A DNA stretch of 64,000 nt from Moorena sp. SIOASIH (GCF_010671925.1 NZ_JAAHIH010000004.1:859501-923500); one strand, 5' to 3'; positions 34,645 through 43,850 are shown, numbered from the stretch's first letter. Made by a program: numbers and translations. Notes: generated by a model not told the origin, from the letters alone.

Positions 34645-35661
34645 TTACCTATCCCTGAACTGGTTCAACCAATTGGTCAAATCCACCTCGGTTTCAAAAT
34701 CTAACAACGCTTCCCCTAAATCCTCCAACTGAGAAAAGGATAATTGCTCAATTTGATGCTGTAATTGGGGATTGAGCTGACCTAGGCGACGGTTAAGTAG
34801 ACGGATAATTAAATTAAGCTCATTGCGCTTTCCTTGTTCTAATCCTTGTTCTAATCCTTGTTCTAATCCTTGTTCTAATCCTTGTTCTAATCCTTGTTCT
34901 AATCCTTGTCCTAATCCTTGTTCTAATCCTTGTTCTAATCCTTGTTTTAATCCTTGTTTTAATCCTTGTTCTAATCCTTGTTCTAATCCTTGTTTTAATC
35001 CTTGTTCTAATCCTTGTTCTAATCCTTGACGAATAATGCGTTGATAAACCACCGACTCTTGCATCATATCCTCCCGAAAATAAGCTTGAATTAACTGCTC
35101 ATCAAATTTCACCCCAGCCAAGAGTTGCACGCAAGCAGATAGGTTACGCTGCTGTTGTGTATCTTCAATCATATCGATTTTGGCTGCTACCTGGGAGAGT
35201 AATGTTTCTGGGACTTCAGCTTGTGCTAATACTGCCAAGGGTAGTAACCCTGGAGTTGTCAGTAACGGTTGTGGATCACATTCCCAAATCCGAATCACTC
35301 GGTAGTGGAAGGATAGGTTCGGCTCGGTAAATTGATTCACAAATACTCCCGCTAATCGGGTTGGTTTCAGAAAAATTATTACCTGGTTAATCTTACAGCG
35401 ATACTGGCGATACAACCTCACCCAATAATCCAGCATCCGCAGGGGTAAAGGAGGTTCAGACTGGGGTAGGGTTTGAAATTCCAGATGCAAAATAGCATCA
35501 GCAACCCGCACAAAAAACAAAGCATCTGCCCGAATTGGTTCTGTACTTAATTCGGTGTTGAGAATTTCTATATCTTCTGGTGGTTCCTGGTTCCACAACC
35601 AACGGGTAAAGGCTTGGGGATATTGTTCAACTAAATATTTAAGGGTACTGTCGTAAGTCAT
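34645..35661 (-). CDS. Rpn-family recombination-promoting nuclease / DUF4351 protein with (GLEQ)n linker
   Basis: 338 residues. N-terminal PD-(D/E)xK nuclease-like region (TYDSTLKYLVEQYPQAFTRW, IRADALFFVRVADAILHLEF QT). A ~17-unit GLEQ/GLKQ tract spans residues ~211-278. C-terminal DUF4351-like segment ends in EDLGEALLDFETEVDLTNWL. Paralogous to the genes at 55383 and 56428. Related proteins promote RecA-independent recombination and are often phase-variable through such repeats. Confidence 0.78.
   Translation of the reverse strand: MTYDSTLKYLVEQYPQAFTRWLWNQEPPEDIEILNTELSTEPIRADALFFVRVADAILHLEFQTLPQSEPPLPLRMLDYWVRLYRQYRCKINQVIIFLKPTRLAGVFVNQFTEPNLSFHYRVIRIWECDPQPLLTTPGLLPLAVLAQAEVPETLLSQVAAKIDMIEDTQQQRNLSACVQLLAGVKFDEQLIQAYFREDMMQESVVYQRIIRQGLEQGLEQGLKQGLEQGLEQGLKQGLKQGLEQGLEQGLGQGLEQGLEQGLEQGLEQGLEQGLEQGKRNELNLIIRLLNRRLGQLNPQLQHQIEQLSFSQLEDLGEALLDFETEVDLTNWLNQFRDR
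34833..35030. repeat. 12-bp tandem repeat (TCTAATCCTTGT) in the Rpn gene
   Basis: About 17 units encoding GLEQ on the minus strand. A multiple of three, so unit changes keep the frame. Confidence 0.85.
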
Positions 35662-35674
35662 AACACATATAGTA

Positions 35675-35830
35675 AAGGGAGCAGGGAGTAGGGAGTAGGG
35701 AGTAGGGAGTAGGGAGTAGGGAGCGGTGCGACCCCGCGCTTTTTCAAAGCTAAGCGTGAACGCGCACTCCCTGGGAATATGGCATCAAAAATTATCACAA
35801 TTCCTACACGGATTGCTATTAATTATTGTA
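35675..35830. repeat. GGGAGTA heptamers and a shared ATGGCATCAAAAATT segment
   Basis: Heptamer run 35677-35722, then 'ggaatatggcatcaaaaatt', also found after the heptamer run at 43777. Confidence 0.6.
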
Positions 35831-35853
35831 ATCTGCTGGTTACCCCTTCAGAA

Positions 35854-36480
35854 CTAGATGTCTATTTGACTCAATTTTTTAATAATCCGAAGCACCTGAT
35901 ACAAATCATTTCCGGGATTGCGCAGTGAAAATTCAGCAGATGTCCCATATCTGGGCTTTTCACTGTTAACTAGTTTGATGAAAATGAAGGTACCACCAGT
36001 GGTAATCATGCCATAGCTTGGTTGATCTGGGTTGGGATTAGCTAACATGTAGGCCAGAATTTGGGGTAGTCCAGCTTCTATGGAGAAGCTAGCCTGTTTG
36101 GATTCGATAATCGTCATCCAAAATTCGTTATGTAAGACTAGGGTATCAATGCTTCCTTTGACAATAATGCCGTGGTCGTCAACAGAAATATCTACGGTTT
36201 TTTCGGCTTTGATGTGAAAGGGTTCTAGATAAAATTTTCCGATAAATAGCAGGGGGGATAGGATGGCGAGATTAACGGTTTTTTCTAGTAAGGGTGGGTA
36301 ATAGAGTAAATTAAAATAACCAGCTTTAACGTCATCTAGTAATTGCTGTTGTAATTCGCTGATTTCTGGTAAGTTTTCTTGCCACTCGTGAAAGAATTGG
36401 TTATCGTTAACTAGCTGAAGATTGACTAGGGTTTTTAATTGCTTGAGGGTGATGTCTTTAGCTTGGATTGTTTCTACCAT
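35854..36480 (-). CDS. stand-alone restriction-endonuclease-like protein (HsdR N-terminal type)
   Basis: 208 residues. Nuclease core: GSIDTLVLHNEFWMTIIESK QA gives the D...E-x-K of PD-(D/E)xK enzymes. The family is common in cyanobacteria as a short protein annotated 'restriction endonuclease subunit R' without helicase or methylase. No partner here, so a real restriction role is doubtful. Confidence 0.65.
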   Translation of the reverse strand: MVETIQAKDITLKQLKTLVNLQLVNDNQFFHEWQENLPEISELQQQLLDDVKAGYFNLLYYPPLLEKTVNLAILSPLLFIGKFYLEPFHIKAEKTVDISVDDHGIIVKGSIDTLVLHNEFWMTIIESKQASFSIEAGLPQILAYMLANPNPDQPSYGMITTGGTFIFIKLVNSEKPRYGTSAEFSLRNPGNDLYQVLRIIKKLSQIDI

Positions 36481-36549
36481 TGTTGTTAAGTTGTTGGTGG
36501 TGATCAGGGAATAAAAACGGGAAGTTACACGTTACAGGTTAGTTCAGAC

Positions 36550-36660
36550 TTAAATTGATAGAGCAGGGAGCAGGGGCAGGGAGCAGGGAGCAGGGATTAG
36601 GCAAGAGCCGAGAGTGAAACAATCCTGTGTACCTCATGAGTCCTAGAAACGCTATAACTG
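36550..36660. mobile_element. TATAGC-type MITE-like element with GGGAGCA heptamers
   Basis: Right end TGTGTACCTCATGAGTCC TAGAAACGCTATA is well preserved; the left end (TTGATAGAGC) is eroded. Confidence 0.5.
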
Positions 36661-36683
36661 TTTAATTGGGTATACTAAAATAC

Positions 36684-37739
36684 TTATCCAACAGTCCGCC
36701 GGAACTCGGCAGGGGTGTGCCCGGTCCAACGCTTGAAGGCTCTGCGGAATGCACGATCTTCTGAGTAACCTAGCAAACAAGATATGGCTTCGATACTGAG
36801 TCTGGGGTCGCTCAGGAATTGTTGTGCGTTTGCTTGACGAGTTTGGTCTAACAGTTGCCGAACGGTGATACCATGGTCTTGGGTCAAGCGTTGCAAAGCA
36901 CGAAGACTCATGTTCATCTGTCGTGCTAGTGCCTCTGCACCATATTCAGAACGTTCAGCATTGTGAGCGATCGCATCACGAACTCTAGATAGTTCCGGAG
37001 AATCACTAGAACCTGCTAACCGTTCTCGCACCAGGTCTAGATGCCCCTGGATATAACGAAACAGATCCGGATCAGGCTGTTTGGTGGGTAGGTCTAGGGC
37101 TCCTTGACGAAATACAAGGGCATTGTGGGATTGTTGAAAGCATACTGGGCTACCAAAGAACTCCTCATAAACCTGGATTGGTCCGAAGGGCAGGTGAGTG
37201 AAGTCCACGCGCAGAAGGATATCATCGGCTCCCAGAATTTCCCGCATATAGCGCAACCCCAAAGCTAGTCCCACTTCAGCAGCGCAACCCCCATCCTCGG
37301 CATCCATGGGATGATGCATTTGCAAAATCCCCTCTGAGGAGGACTCAATCAGGGCGATGTGCAGTTGATCCGATAACACAGACCGATAGCGCACTAAGTT
37401 CTGCAACGCTTCTCTGAGATTTTCAGCATATCTAGCTCCATAGGCTAGTGTTCCAAAGTATGAGAAGGGAGTAGCACTGGCCATGTGGAGTGCGATCGCT
37501 TCCCCTGGGTAAGCCTTGGTCAGTAAGCGCCATACCGTTGGTACCAGGTGTTGAGACAGGTGGGCATCGGGATCGAGCAGATCGGTACGGGTTAGTCCTG
37601 TGGCGGCAGTGATCTGTTCCATGTCTACTCCCCGTGCCACTGCATAAGCTACGGTACTCGCCACTACGCTAGCTAGCATTTCGGGTTTGTGCAATCTGTC
37701 GTGAAATGTCCGATTTGGTGCGCCCATTGTCCTTATCAC
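36684..37739 (-). CDS. AraC-family transcriptional regulator
   Basis: 351 residues. N-terminal ligand domain of the 'arabinose-binding' PF12625 type (HMASATPFSYFGTLAYGARY AENLREALQNLVRYR). C-terminal double HTH: SEYGAEALARQMNMSLRALQ R, LSIEAISCLLGYSEDRAFRR AFKRWTGHTPAEFR. Divergent from the cupin gene at 38159, which is the likely target. Confidence 0.85.
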   Translation of the reverse strand: MIRTMGAPNRTFHDRLHKPEMLASVVASTVAYAVARGVDMEQITAATGLTRTDLLDPDAHLSQHLVPTVWRLLTKAYPGEAIALHMASATPFSYFGTLAYGARYAENLREALQNLVRYRSVLSDQLHIALIESSSEGILQMHHPMDAEDGGCAAEVGLALGLRYMREILGADDILLRVDFTHLPFGPIQVYEEFFGSPVCFQQSHNALVFRQGALDLPTKQPDPDLFRYIQGHLDLVRERLAGSSDSPELSRVRDAIAHNAERSEYGAEALARQMNMSLRALQRLTQDHGITVRQLLDQTRQANAQQFLSDPRLSIEAISCLLGYSEDRAFRRAFKRWTGHTPAEFRRTVG

Positions 37740-37759
37740 ACCTCTGCTAAAGATGGCAA

Positions 37760-38035
37760 TTTGGTTATAGAAAGCTCGTCAGCTATCAGCTCTCAGCTCT
37801 CAGCCGTCAGCTTAAAACAAGCTATTCGGCTGACAAGTTCAACGGACTCAAAGCCAAAGACTATGAATTCCTCCCTCGGGCGTTCGCGTAGCGTGGCCGT
37901 TCGCGTAGCGTGGCCAAAAGGCCAAAAGGCCAGGGAACTGAGATGCAACGAATGCTTACCTCTTTCATTCAAAAGCTGTTCGCGCAGCGTGCGCATTAGC
38001 TGATAGCTGATAGCTGATAGCTGATAGCTTCAACA
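37760..38035. repeat. heptamers and GGCC palindromes between araC-like and cupin genes
   Basis: CAGCTCT/TAGCTGA heptamers and two tandem TTCGCGTAGCGTGGCC units with GGCCAAAAGGCC. They lie in the probable shared regulatory region. Confidence 0.65.
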
Positions 38036-38158
38036 CCATTATACTGCGCCATGAGCTGCATTATTGGTTTGCCATTTTTAAGGCATTTGATGACAGGGTT
38101 GCACCTTTAAATTTACTCAAGGAATTTTTCAGCAAAGCAAGATTAAAGGAGTAGAACA

Positions 38159-38743
38159 ATGAGTGAATATAATGTAAACGATCGATTTGATACCAAGGAT
38201 CTCCTCAAGAAACCTGGTGAAGGAGAAAGGACAGCCACGGACATGATTATCATGGCTCGATCCAGAGACATGGGTGGTGATTTCTCAGTGATGCAGGGTG
38301 TTATCAATCCCGGTCACTTGCTGTCACCCCACAGCCACAAGTTTTGCGATCAACTGGTCTACGTGATCTCCAGTGAACTTGTCTTCGAGATTGGGGGTGC
38401 AGATGGACTAAGGTTCACAGCTCCCGCCGGAAGCTATGTCCAAAAACCACGGGGCATTGTCCATGCTTTCTGGAACTCCACGGATACACCAGCTCATTAC
38501 ATCGAGCTTTCAGGTCAGGAAACCTTTGAGGGATTCGTTGACTCCTTGAAGGGGGGCGATCGCAAGGGTGTCGCGAACGCAGAGCGGGACTGGGGCATGG
38601 TTTTTGCTCTCGACGAAATTCCACGGCTGATCAAGGATAACAACCTCACTGGCCTGGCCATGTCCGAGACTCCCGACTTACCCAATCTACCTAATCTTCC
38701 GGAACCAGTGGCAAAGCTGTTTAGCAATATGAAGTTGCGGTAG
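38159..38743 (+). CDS. cupin-domain protein
   Basis: 194 residues. Cupin motif 1: INPGHLLSPHSHKFCDQLVY VISSELVFEIG (metal His-x-His and Gln). Motif 2: PAGSYVQKPRGIVHAFWN. Small metal-dependent enzyme or binding protein. AGGAG RBS six bases before the ATG. Divergent from the AraC-type regulator, suggesting a substrate-induced pair. Confidence 0.75.
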   Translation: MSEYNVNDRFDTKDLLKKPGEGERTATDMIIMARSRDMGGDFSVMQGVINPGHLLSPHSHKFCDQLVYVISSELVFEIGGADGLRFTAPAGSYVQKPRGIVHAFWNSTDTPAHYIELSGQETFEGFVDSLKGGDRKGVANAERDWGMVFALDEIPRLIKDNNLTGLAMSETPDLPNLPNLPEPVAKLFSNMKLR

Positions 38744-38761
38744 AAAAGTTTGTAAAAGCTT

Positions 38762-38825
38762 GTAGGGTGGGCAAAAACTGTTTGGTTCTTTTCAGTTTTG
38801 TAGATAAAAGAACTTTGCCCACCCT
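38762..38825. terminator. long inverted repeat after the cupin gene
   Basis: GTAGGGTGGGCAAA and TTTGCCCACCCTAC enclose a ~36-nt loop. It may end the cupin transcript, though without a clean T tract; the GTAGGGTGGGC unit is also a common cyanobacterial dispersed repeat. Confidence 0.5.
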
Positions 38826-38872
38826 ACTTTAATTGGTATTTTTTTTCCTTGTAGGAATGGGGAGATGGAGAG

Positions 38873-39754
38873 ATGGGTAGGTTGTTGAGAATTCTAGGAA
38901 TAGCGATCGCATCGGCTTATTTTGCTTCGATGTTAGCACTTAGCAGTGCCACAGCAACCATCCCTACACCCCCATCTCTCTCCCTTCCAACGGATTTTAC
39001 TGGACAAACAGCGATAATCTCAGCCCAAGCTATGGAATCATCGAGCAATCAAATTGCCATACCGGTCAAGGCTGAGATTGATGCTAAAACTCAGGTGTTG
39101 TTTGAGCAACTTTTTGAGGGATTTGGGGTATTAAATATCCTGATTATCTTTTTACTTACCGTCGGTCCGCTCAAGCTAATTGTACCCTTTGTGAAGCTGA
39201 CAGCTAATGCGGATCCGGCCTTGCGTCGCCAGCTTGCCTTACGGGGGTTTGGCATATCCACCTTAGTTATTTTTGCGGTAGCACTACTTTGCCAAAATGT
39301 CCTGAAAGCCTGGCAAATTGACCTCTCAGCAATGCTAATCGCAACAGGTATTATCCTTTTTTTAGTGGCTCTGCGAACAGTATTATCCCAGTATAATCCC
39401 CCCACAACTAAGGATGCTTCCCCTGTAAGTCCTTCTCTGAATTTAACGATTAATCCTTTAGTTTTTCCCAGTATTTTAACTCCCTATGGCATTGCTGTTG
39501 TGGTGACTATGAGCGCCATGTTCGGACGGATGGCAATTGCTCCGGGTTCTATGTTTTTGCTATTATTTCTGGTGATGGTACTCAACTTAGGAGTGATGTT
39601 GGTCGCCCATCCCCTTTTGAATCTCATCAAACCCGTGACTCTAAGAGTGCTTGGTTTTGTGTTTGGGGTGATGCAGGTGGCTTTGGGACTGGATATGATT
39701 TTGACGGGAGTGAAACTGGAAGCGATCGCACTGAAATTTATACTAGGGTTGTAA
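38873..39754 (+). CDS. MarC-family integral membrane protein
   Basis: 293 residues. An N-terminal signal-like segment and ~60-residue extension are followed by six membrane helices. Family markers: LTVGPLKLIVPFVKLTANAD, PLVFPSILTPYGIAVVVTMS A, GLDMILTGVK. Function unknown despite the MarC name. Confidence 0.8.
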   Translation: MGRLLRILGIAIASAYFASMLALSSATATIPTPPSLSLPTDFTGQTAIISAQAMESSSNQIAIPVKAEIDAKTQVLFEQLFEGFGVLNILIIFLLTVGPLKLIVPFVKLTANADPALRRQLALRGFGISTLVIFAVALLCQNVLKAWQIDLSAMLIATGIILFLVALRTVLSQYNPPTTKDASPVSPSLNLTINPLVFPSILTPYGIAVVVTMSAMFGRMAIAPGSMFLLLFLVMVLNLGVMLVAHPLLNLIKPVTLRVLGFVFGVMQVALGLDMILTGVKLEAIALKFILGL

Positions 39755-39866
39755 CATTATTTCCCGATAATTACTCTTAATAAAAATCTGCCCCATAAGC
39801 CCATATCTCCACAATATTACCACACCTCCTATCTCTTTACCTGCTCCCTAAAACCATAGCAATTTT

Positions 39867-40262
39867 TTAAATAAGAGCCAGAGCAATCATCCCCAATAAA
39901 GCCAAAGCTGATACAATTGTAGAAACGCCTTTCTTATCCTCAGATAAATCCTCTTGTTCTTCAATGGGTTCCTTAATGGTTTCCCAGCACGCCTCTCTAA
40001 TCGTCGCACTCCACTCACTGCCCATTTCTGAAAACCAAAACAGATTAGGATCACCTATAAATGGTTGACGGTTAATGGTTTGCTCTTCACGGTTGACGGA
40101 GATTGGGTGACGGTTAATGGTTGAAGCTTGACGATTGGTTAATGGCTGACGGTTAATGGTTGGCCTGTGACGGTTATCGGAGTATTGGGACTGATATCGG
40201 TAAGTCTCACAAATAATTTGTTTGGGCTGATCACCAGTAACGGTATCCTTTTTCTGTGACAT
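39867..40262 (-). CDS. hypothetical tail-anchored protein with NRQP repeats
   Basis: 131 residues. The middle has repeats such as TINRQPLTNRQASTINRHPI from GACGGTTAATGGTT units, two heptamers long. C-terminus is one hydrophobic helix (TIVSALALLGMIALALI) preceded by an acidic stretch. Not recognised. The repeat part may be a heptamer array captured as coding sequence. Confidence 0.4.
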   Translation of the reverse strand: MSQKKDTVTGDQPKQIICETYRYQSQYSDNRHRPTINRQPLTNRQASTINRHPISVNREEQTINRQPFIGDPNLFWFSEMGSEWSATIREACWETIKEPIEEQEDLSEDKKGVSTIVSALALLGMIALALI

Positions 40263-40414
40263 CGATTAACACCCGATTCTAAAGGTTGACAAGGTAAGCA
40301 TTCAGCAGCTATGGCACTAGCTGCTGAATGCTGAGTGCTAATAGCTGATTTCTAAGTATCTATAGACTTATCGGGGTAATCACCAATAGTTATGCAGAAA
40401 ATTTTCAATACCAG

Positions 40415-40615
40415 TAAGCGGTCAGTGGTCAGTGGTCAGTGGTCAGTGGTCAGCGGTCAGCATTCAGCGGTCAGTGGTCAGTGGTCAGTGGTCAGCTTAT
40501 TTTATTCAAAAGCACCTCAAAGTGGCACAGGCTTCCAGCCTGTGACCTAACCCATAAGCTAATAACTAATAGCTAATAACTGATAACTGATAGCTGACAG
40601 CTGATCGCTGATCGC
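40415..40615. repeat. GTCAGTG / TAGCTGA heptamer arrays with a CACAGGCTTCCAGCCTGTG hairpin
   Basis: Long heptamer runs flank the perfect hairpin repeat CACAGGCTTCCAGCCTGTG at ~40527. Two more copies of that hairpin occur at ~41663 and ~41706. Noncoding. Confidence 0.75.
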
Positions 40616-40621
40616 TTAAAT

Positions 40622-41428
40622 CTAGATAGCATAAGCCTCAACCTCCAAGCGAACCATTTTGACATGAGTTAATCCTTGACTATCTATTGGATAACGCTCG
40701 ATGTACCTATCCACAACAGTATTCAAAAATGTTTCTCTTAATTCCTGAGGAAGTCTATTGGTATAGGGAAACCAGGTTGTTCTTAACCACCCTTTCAATC
40801 CCTCCTTGCCTTGATGCTGCATATCTTTAGGAATTAACTGCACACCTTCAGCCTTAAACCCATTTTCTGGTAACCATCTTTGATACTCTTCAATGCCATA
40901 AAATGAATAAGGAAAGTTAAAGTCTATAAAATACTCTTTCCAGTCTGGAGCAGTGATAATTTCATCTATGATCAGTAGTAATTCCCTAGCATTACCTTTA
41001 CCTCCCATCTGAAACAGTAATTTTCCGTGAGGTTTAAGGTGATTACGAACGCCTTTTAAAACTGAACTATGGTCATTGATCCAATGTAATACAGCATTGG
41101 AAAAGACAACATCGAAGCTATGGTTGAGGTTAATCGCTGTAGCATCCATAAGTTGAAACTCTAAATTAGGATACTCTACTGGGGGAAATTTATTCCGAGC
41201 TAACTCAACCATGGTCTTGGATGAATCAATTCCTAAAACACTACCGTTGTTAAGAATACTGGCAAATTTAGCAGTAATCTTTCCGTCTCCACAACCAATA
41301 TCCAGGAGTGTTTCGTTCCCCATTAGTGATAGCTTTTCAATTAGTTCCTTTGCCCAATTGAGCTGTGCTGAGGAATTCTTAGCATAATCATCAGGATTCC
41401 ATTGATTGTGATTAGTCATATATATCAA
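40622..41428 (-). CDS. class I SAM-dependent methyltransferase (trans-aconitate methyltransferase-like)
   Basis: 268 residues; the natural start may be Met4 (41419). Motif I TLLDIGCGDGKITAKFA, motif II VLGIDSSKTMVELAR, FQLMDATAI, and SFDVVFSNAVLHWINDH. C-terminal part WLRTTWFPYTNRLPQELRE resembles Tam-type enzymes acting on small acids. Soluble, stand-alone. Confidence 0.8.
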   Translation of the reverse strand: MIYMTNHNQWNPDDYAKNSSAQLNWAKELIEKLSLMGNETLLDIGCGDGKITAKFASILNNGSVLGIDSSKTMVELARNKFPPVEYPNLEFQLMDATAINLNHSFDVVFSNAVLHWINDHSSVLKGVRNHLKPHGKLLFQMGGKGNARELLLIIDEIITAPDWKEYFIDFNFPYSFYGIEEYQRWLPENGFKAEGVQLIPKDMQHQGKEGLKGWLRTTWFPYTNRLPQELRETFLNTVVDRYIERYPIDSQGLTHVKMVRLEVEAYAI

Positions 41429-41564
41429 TTCTAGGACTTGTGAGGTACAAATATCTAGGTTTTAGGGAGCAGGGAGCAGGGAGCAGGGAGCAGGTAAAAG
41501 AGAAGAGGCAAGAGCCAATAGTCAAACAATTATGTGTACCTCATGAGTCCTAAAAACGTTATAG
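41421..41564. mobile_element. TATAGC-type MITE-like element overlapping the methyltransferase start region
   Basis: Left CTAGGACTTGTGAGGTACA, GGGAGCA heptamer core, right TGTGTACCTCATGAGTCCTA then AACGTTATAG. It covers the promoter side of the minus-strand methyltransferase. Confidence 0.5.
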
Positions 41565-41821
41565 CGAAAGCGGTCAGTGGTCAGTATTCAGCACTCAGCA
41601 GTCAGCAGTCAGTGCTCAGGGGTCAGCTTATTTTATTCAAAAGCACCTCAAGTATGGTGGCACAGGCTTCCAGCCTGTGACCTAACGACTGCATCAAGAC
41701 AGGGTGGCACAGGCTTCCAGCCTGTGACCTAACCCATAAGCTAATCGCTGATCGCTAATAACTGACAGCTGATAGCTGATAGCTGACAGCTGACAGCTGA
41801 TAGCTGAATGCTTACCTAAAC
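41565..41821. repeat. heptamer and hairpin repeat field
   Basis: CAGTCAG/TAGCTGA heptamers and two CACAGGCTTCCAGCCTGTG hairpins. No gene. Confidence 0.7.
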
Positions 41822-42109
41822 TTATCGCCTCAAATTAATATGGCGAGTCAAAATCCGGATGATCTCACCCTCGACAGGAGAAGGAATCGGCGGAGTCCAC
41901 GCAATCACTTCCGCAAAGCGAAGCACGTGCAATTGGTTAATCACACTCTCGACACCTTTGGGTACACCACAGGCGAGGAGGCGGACTGGGGTTTTGCCGT
42001 GAGGCACATCATAGATTGGAGCTTTGATTAGCTCTGGAAGCGATGCAGCGCGGTCTTCGGGGTTTCCCCCATGAGCGACTGCATCAAGACAAGAACGTGG
42101 GTTTACCAT
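41822..42109 (-). CDS. small conserved-looking protein with repeat-derived N-terminus
   Basis: 95 residues. The body ELIKAPIYDVPHGKTPVRLL ACGVPKGVESVINQLHVLRF AEVIAWT has non-repeat composition and reads like a real cyanobacterial small protein; family not recognised. The first ~24 residues (MVNPRSCLDAVAHGGNPEDR) are encoded by the dispersed CTTGATGCA...GCGATGCAGC repeat, which has probably replaced the original start. Confidence 0.45.
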   Translation of the reverse strand: MVNPRSCLDAVAHGGNPEDRAASLPELIKAPIYDVPHGKTPVRLLACGVPKGVESVINQLHVLRFAEVIAWTPPIPSPVEGEIIRILTRHINLRR

Positions 42110-42142
42110 GTAAATATCACCTTATTTTCTTGGTGGTGGAAT

Positions 42143-42185
42143 AGCGATCGCACATCTCGGCCTGTACAACCTATGTGCGATCGCT
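42143..42185. promoter_or_regulatory. 13-bp perfect inverted repeat containing HIP1 sites
   Basis: AGCGATCGCACAT, 17-nt gap, ATGTGCGATCGCT. It lies between the divergent genes 41822 (-) and 42374 (+) and could be an operator or transcript hairpin. Confidence 0.5.
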
Positions 42186-42373
42186 TTGTGCTGGCGAGGG
42201 AATTGCCAATCACTGTAACTGCGTACTTTTATACTATATCCTATCTTCTGCAGTTTGTCAACACTTTAAGTTTAAAAAAAAATTATAGAAGTATTATTTT
42301 CAACAATTCATGCTGCGACAGGTTACAATCAAACGTAACGAGCGTTTATTATGGTAAGAGGTTAAACACTAAA

Positions 42374-42595
42374 GTGGTGATTCACTGGAAATTGGCAGTA
42401 GTAATGGCTGAGCGCAACATCAGCAATAAAGAGCTAGCTGAGATGATTGGAAAGCATCCTAACTCCGTTTCCAGGCTAAAACGGCATCGTCGTCTACCTA
42501 GAATTGACGAAGACAAACTCAACTCCCTGTGCAAAGCACTCAAGTGCCAACCAGGGGACTTGATAGTCTATCAAGAGGATGAACAAGATCCCTAA
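42374..42595 (+). CDS. small XRE-family HTH regulator
   Basis: 73 residues from GTG 42374. VVIHWKLAVVMAERNISNKE LAEMIGKHPNSVSRLKRHRR LPRIDEDKLNSLCKALKCQP GDLIVY is a complete Cro/CI HTH of the short YozG/DUF-type group. A longer in-frame upstream reading exists but has no protein-like composition, so it was not used. Confidence 0.75.
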   Translation: MVIHWKLAVVMAERNISNKELAEMIGKHPNSVSRLKRHRRLPRIDEDKLNSLCKALKCQPGDLIVYQEDEQDP

Positions 42596-42602
42596 AGCGG
42601 TA

Positions 42603-42656
42603 AATTTACCGGTAATCGGTAATCGGTAATTGGTAATCGGTAACCGGTAATCGGTA
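42603..42656. repeat. TAATCGG heptamer array
   Basis: About seven units after the HTH gene. Confidence 0.75.
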
Positions 42657-42677
42657 ATTTTCCCTGAGCCTTAGCCA

Positions 42678-43640
42678 TCAGGGCTTCATGGATGAGCCCA
42701 AAATATAGGAGCCTTGAGCTGTCTGGTGAATCGTCTCTGCAATTTTTTTAGCCACCTTCTCGCTAGTCCAGTAGCTGTCGTGAGCACTGCCACCATTGAT
42801 TAATGCTAAAAATGTCGATTGCACGGGTTTAGCAACATTTTCTAATAATCCAGAACCGTAGGTAAGTACATCTTCAAGTTTGATAACTGTGTCATACTCA
42901 TCTACTAATTTTGGCAACACTCCTTCTAGGGGCCAAGCAATCGGATCCCCCGGATGTACAAAGTTTTGCCAGGGTAACGCCACTCCTTGTTGAGTCAGAA
43001 TTGCCAGTAACTCCTTTAGTTTGTAACTAATATCATGGGTACTCCCCTCTCTGGTTTTGCCAACAATATGGATCAGAGTAAATAGGGCAATCGGTGAACC
43101 CATGGTATGAACACTAGCCAGAGGAATGGCGCTGTCTTGCTCAGATTCGATTCCCAAAATGCTTTTGCGAATCTCCTGAATACTCTCATGACCAGGTATA
43201 CTTGGGTCATCCCATCGACTAGCAAACAACACATCAAATAGGATAATCGTTCCCCAACTGTGAGTAACTAGGTGCAAACGGTCATCATCTTGGTATCCCT
43301 CCAATCCCTGATAAGCTTGTGTACTCATCTGCTCAATAGCCAGAGAACCAACATGTCTGCTGAGGTAGAGGGCCCCGTCTCCAACGAATTGTAAGATTTG
43401 CTTTTCACGGAAGTCTCTGAACCAGAACTCATTCCACACCTTCGATGCATTCAATACTCCTTGGAGTTCCTTCTCCTGCTCAATCACCACATTCCCCCAG
43501 TACAGAGGGATCTTTTTGAGTTGAATGGATGACTCAACATTACTTTGAATCAGATCGAAAAGCTTGTCAGCGTATTGGGGTGTTTCTCGATCTTGGCGAG
43601 TATTGACACCATGTATAAACAAAATGTAGTCAGTAGCCAC
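42678..43640 (-). CDS. alpha/beta-hydrolase (lipase-like)
   Basis: 320 residues. Oxyanion region YILFIHGVNTR; nucleophile elbow HLVTHSWGTIILF (Ser in HSWG); Asp candidate in VHPGDPIAWP; His in GGSAHDSYW near the C-terminus. No signal peptide, so cytoplasmic. Substrate unknown. Confidence 0.7.
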   Translation of the reverse strand: MATDYILFIHGVNTRQDRETPQYADKLFDLIQSNVESSIQLKKIPLYWGNVVIEQEKELQGVLNASKVWNEFWFRDFREKQILQFVGDGALYLSRHVGSLAIEQMSTQAYQGLEGYQDDDRLHLVTHSWGTIILFDVLFASRWDDPSIPGHESIQEIRKSILGIESEQDSAIPLASVHTMGSPIALFTLIHIVGKTREGSTHDISYKLKELLAILTQQGVALPWQNFVHPGDPIAWPLEGVLPKLVDEYDTVIKLEDVLTYGSGLLENVAKPVQSTFLALINGGSAHDSYWTSEKVAKKIAETIHQTAQGSYILGSSMKP

Positions 43641-43729
43641 GGATCACCCTCTCTTTTATGGAATTTTATAGATGATTCCATTAGTTTATGCGATCGCGTA
43701 CCCTACGGGACGGTTATCATCGATTCCTG

Positions 43730-43850
43730 GTAGGGAGTAGGGAGTAGGGAGTAGGGAGTAGGGAATAGGGAGTAGGGAATATGGCATCAAAAATTCTCAC
43801 AATTCGTAAGAATTCAGCTATCAGCATATGCGCGTAGCGCATATGCTTAC
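43730..43850. repeat. GGGAGTA heptamers, ATGGCATCAAAAATT segment and GCATATGCGC palindrome
   Basis: Spacer repeats as at 35677-35800; CATATGCGCGTAGCGCATATG is a near-perfect palindrome at ~43829-43850. No gene up to 44000. Confidence 0.65.

Noticed and set aside
34823-35029. Plus-strand frame of SNPCSNPC repeats
   Set aside because: Antisense shadow of the GLEQ tract in the Rpn gene.
42071-42373. Long N-terminal part of the XRE open frame
   Set aside because: It spans a dispersed repeat and the HIP1 inverted repeat, with no protein-like content; GTG 42374 fits the HTH family.
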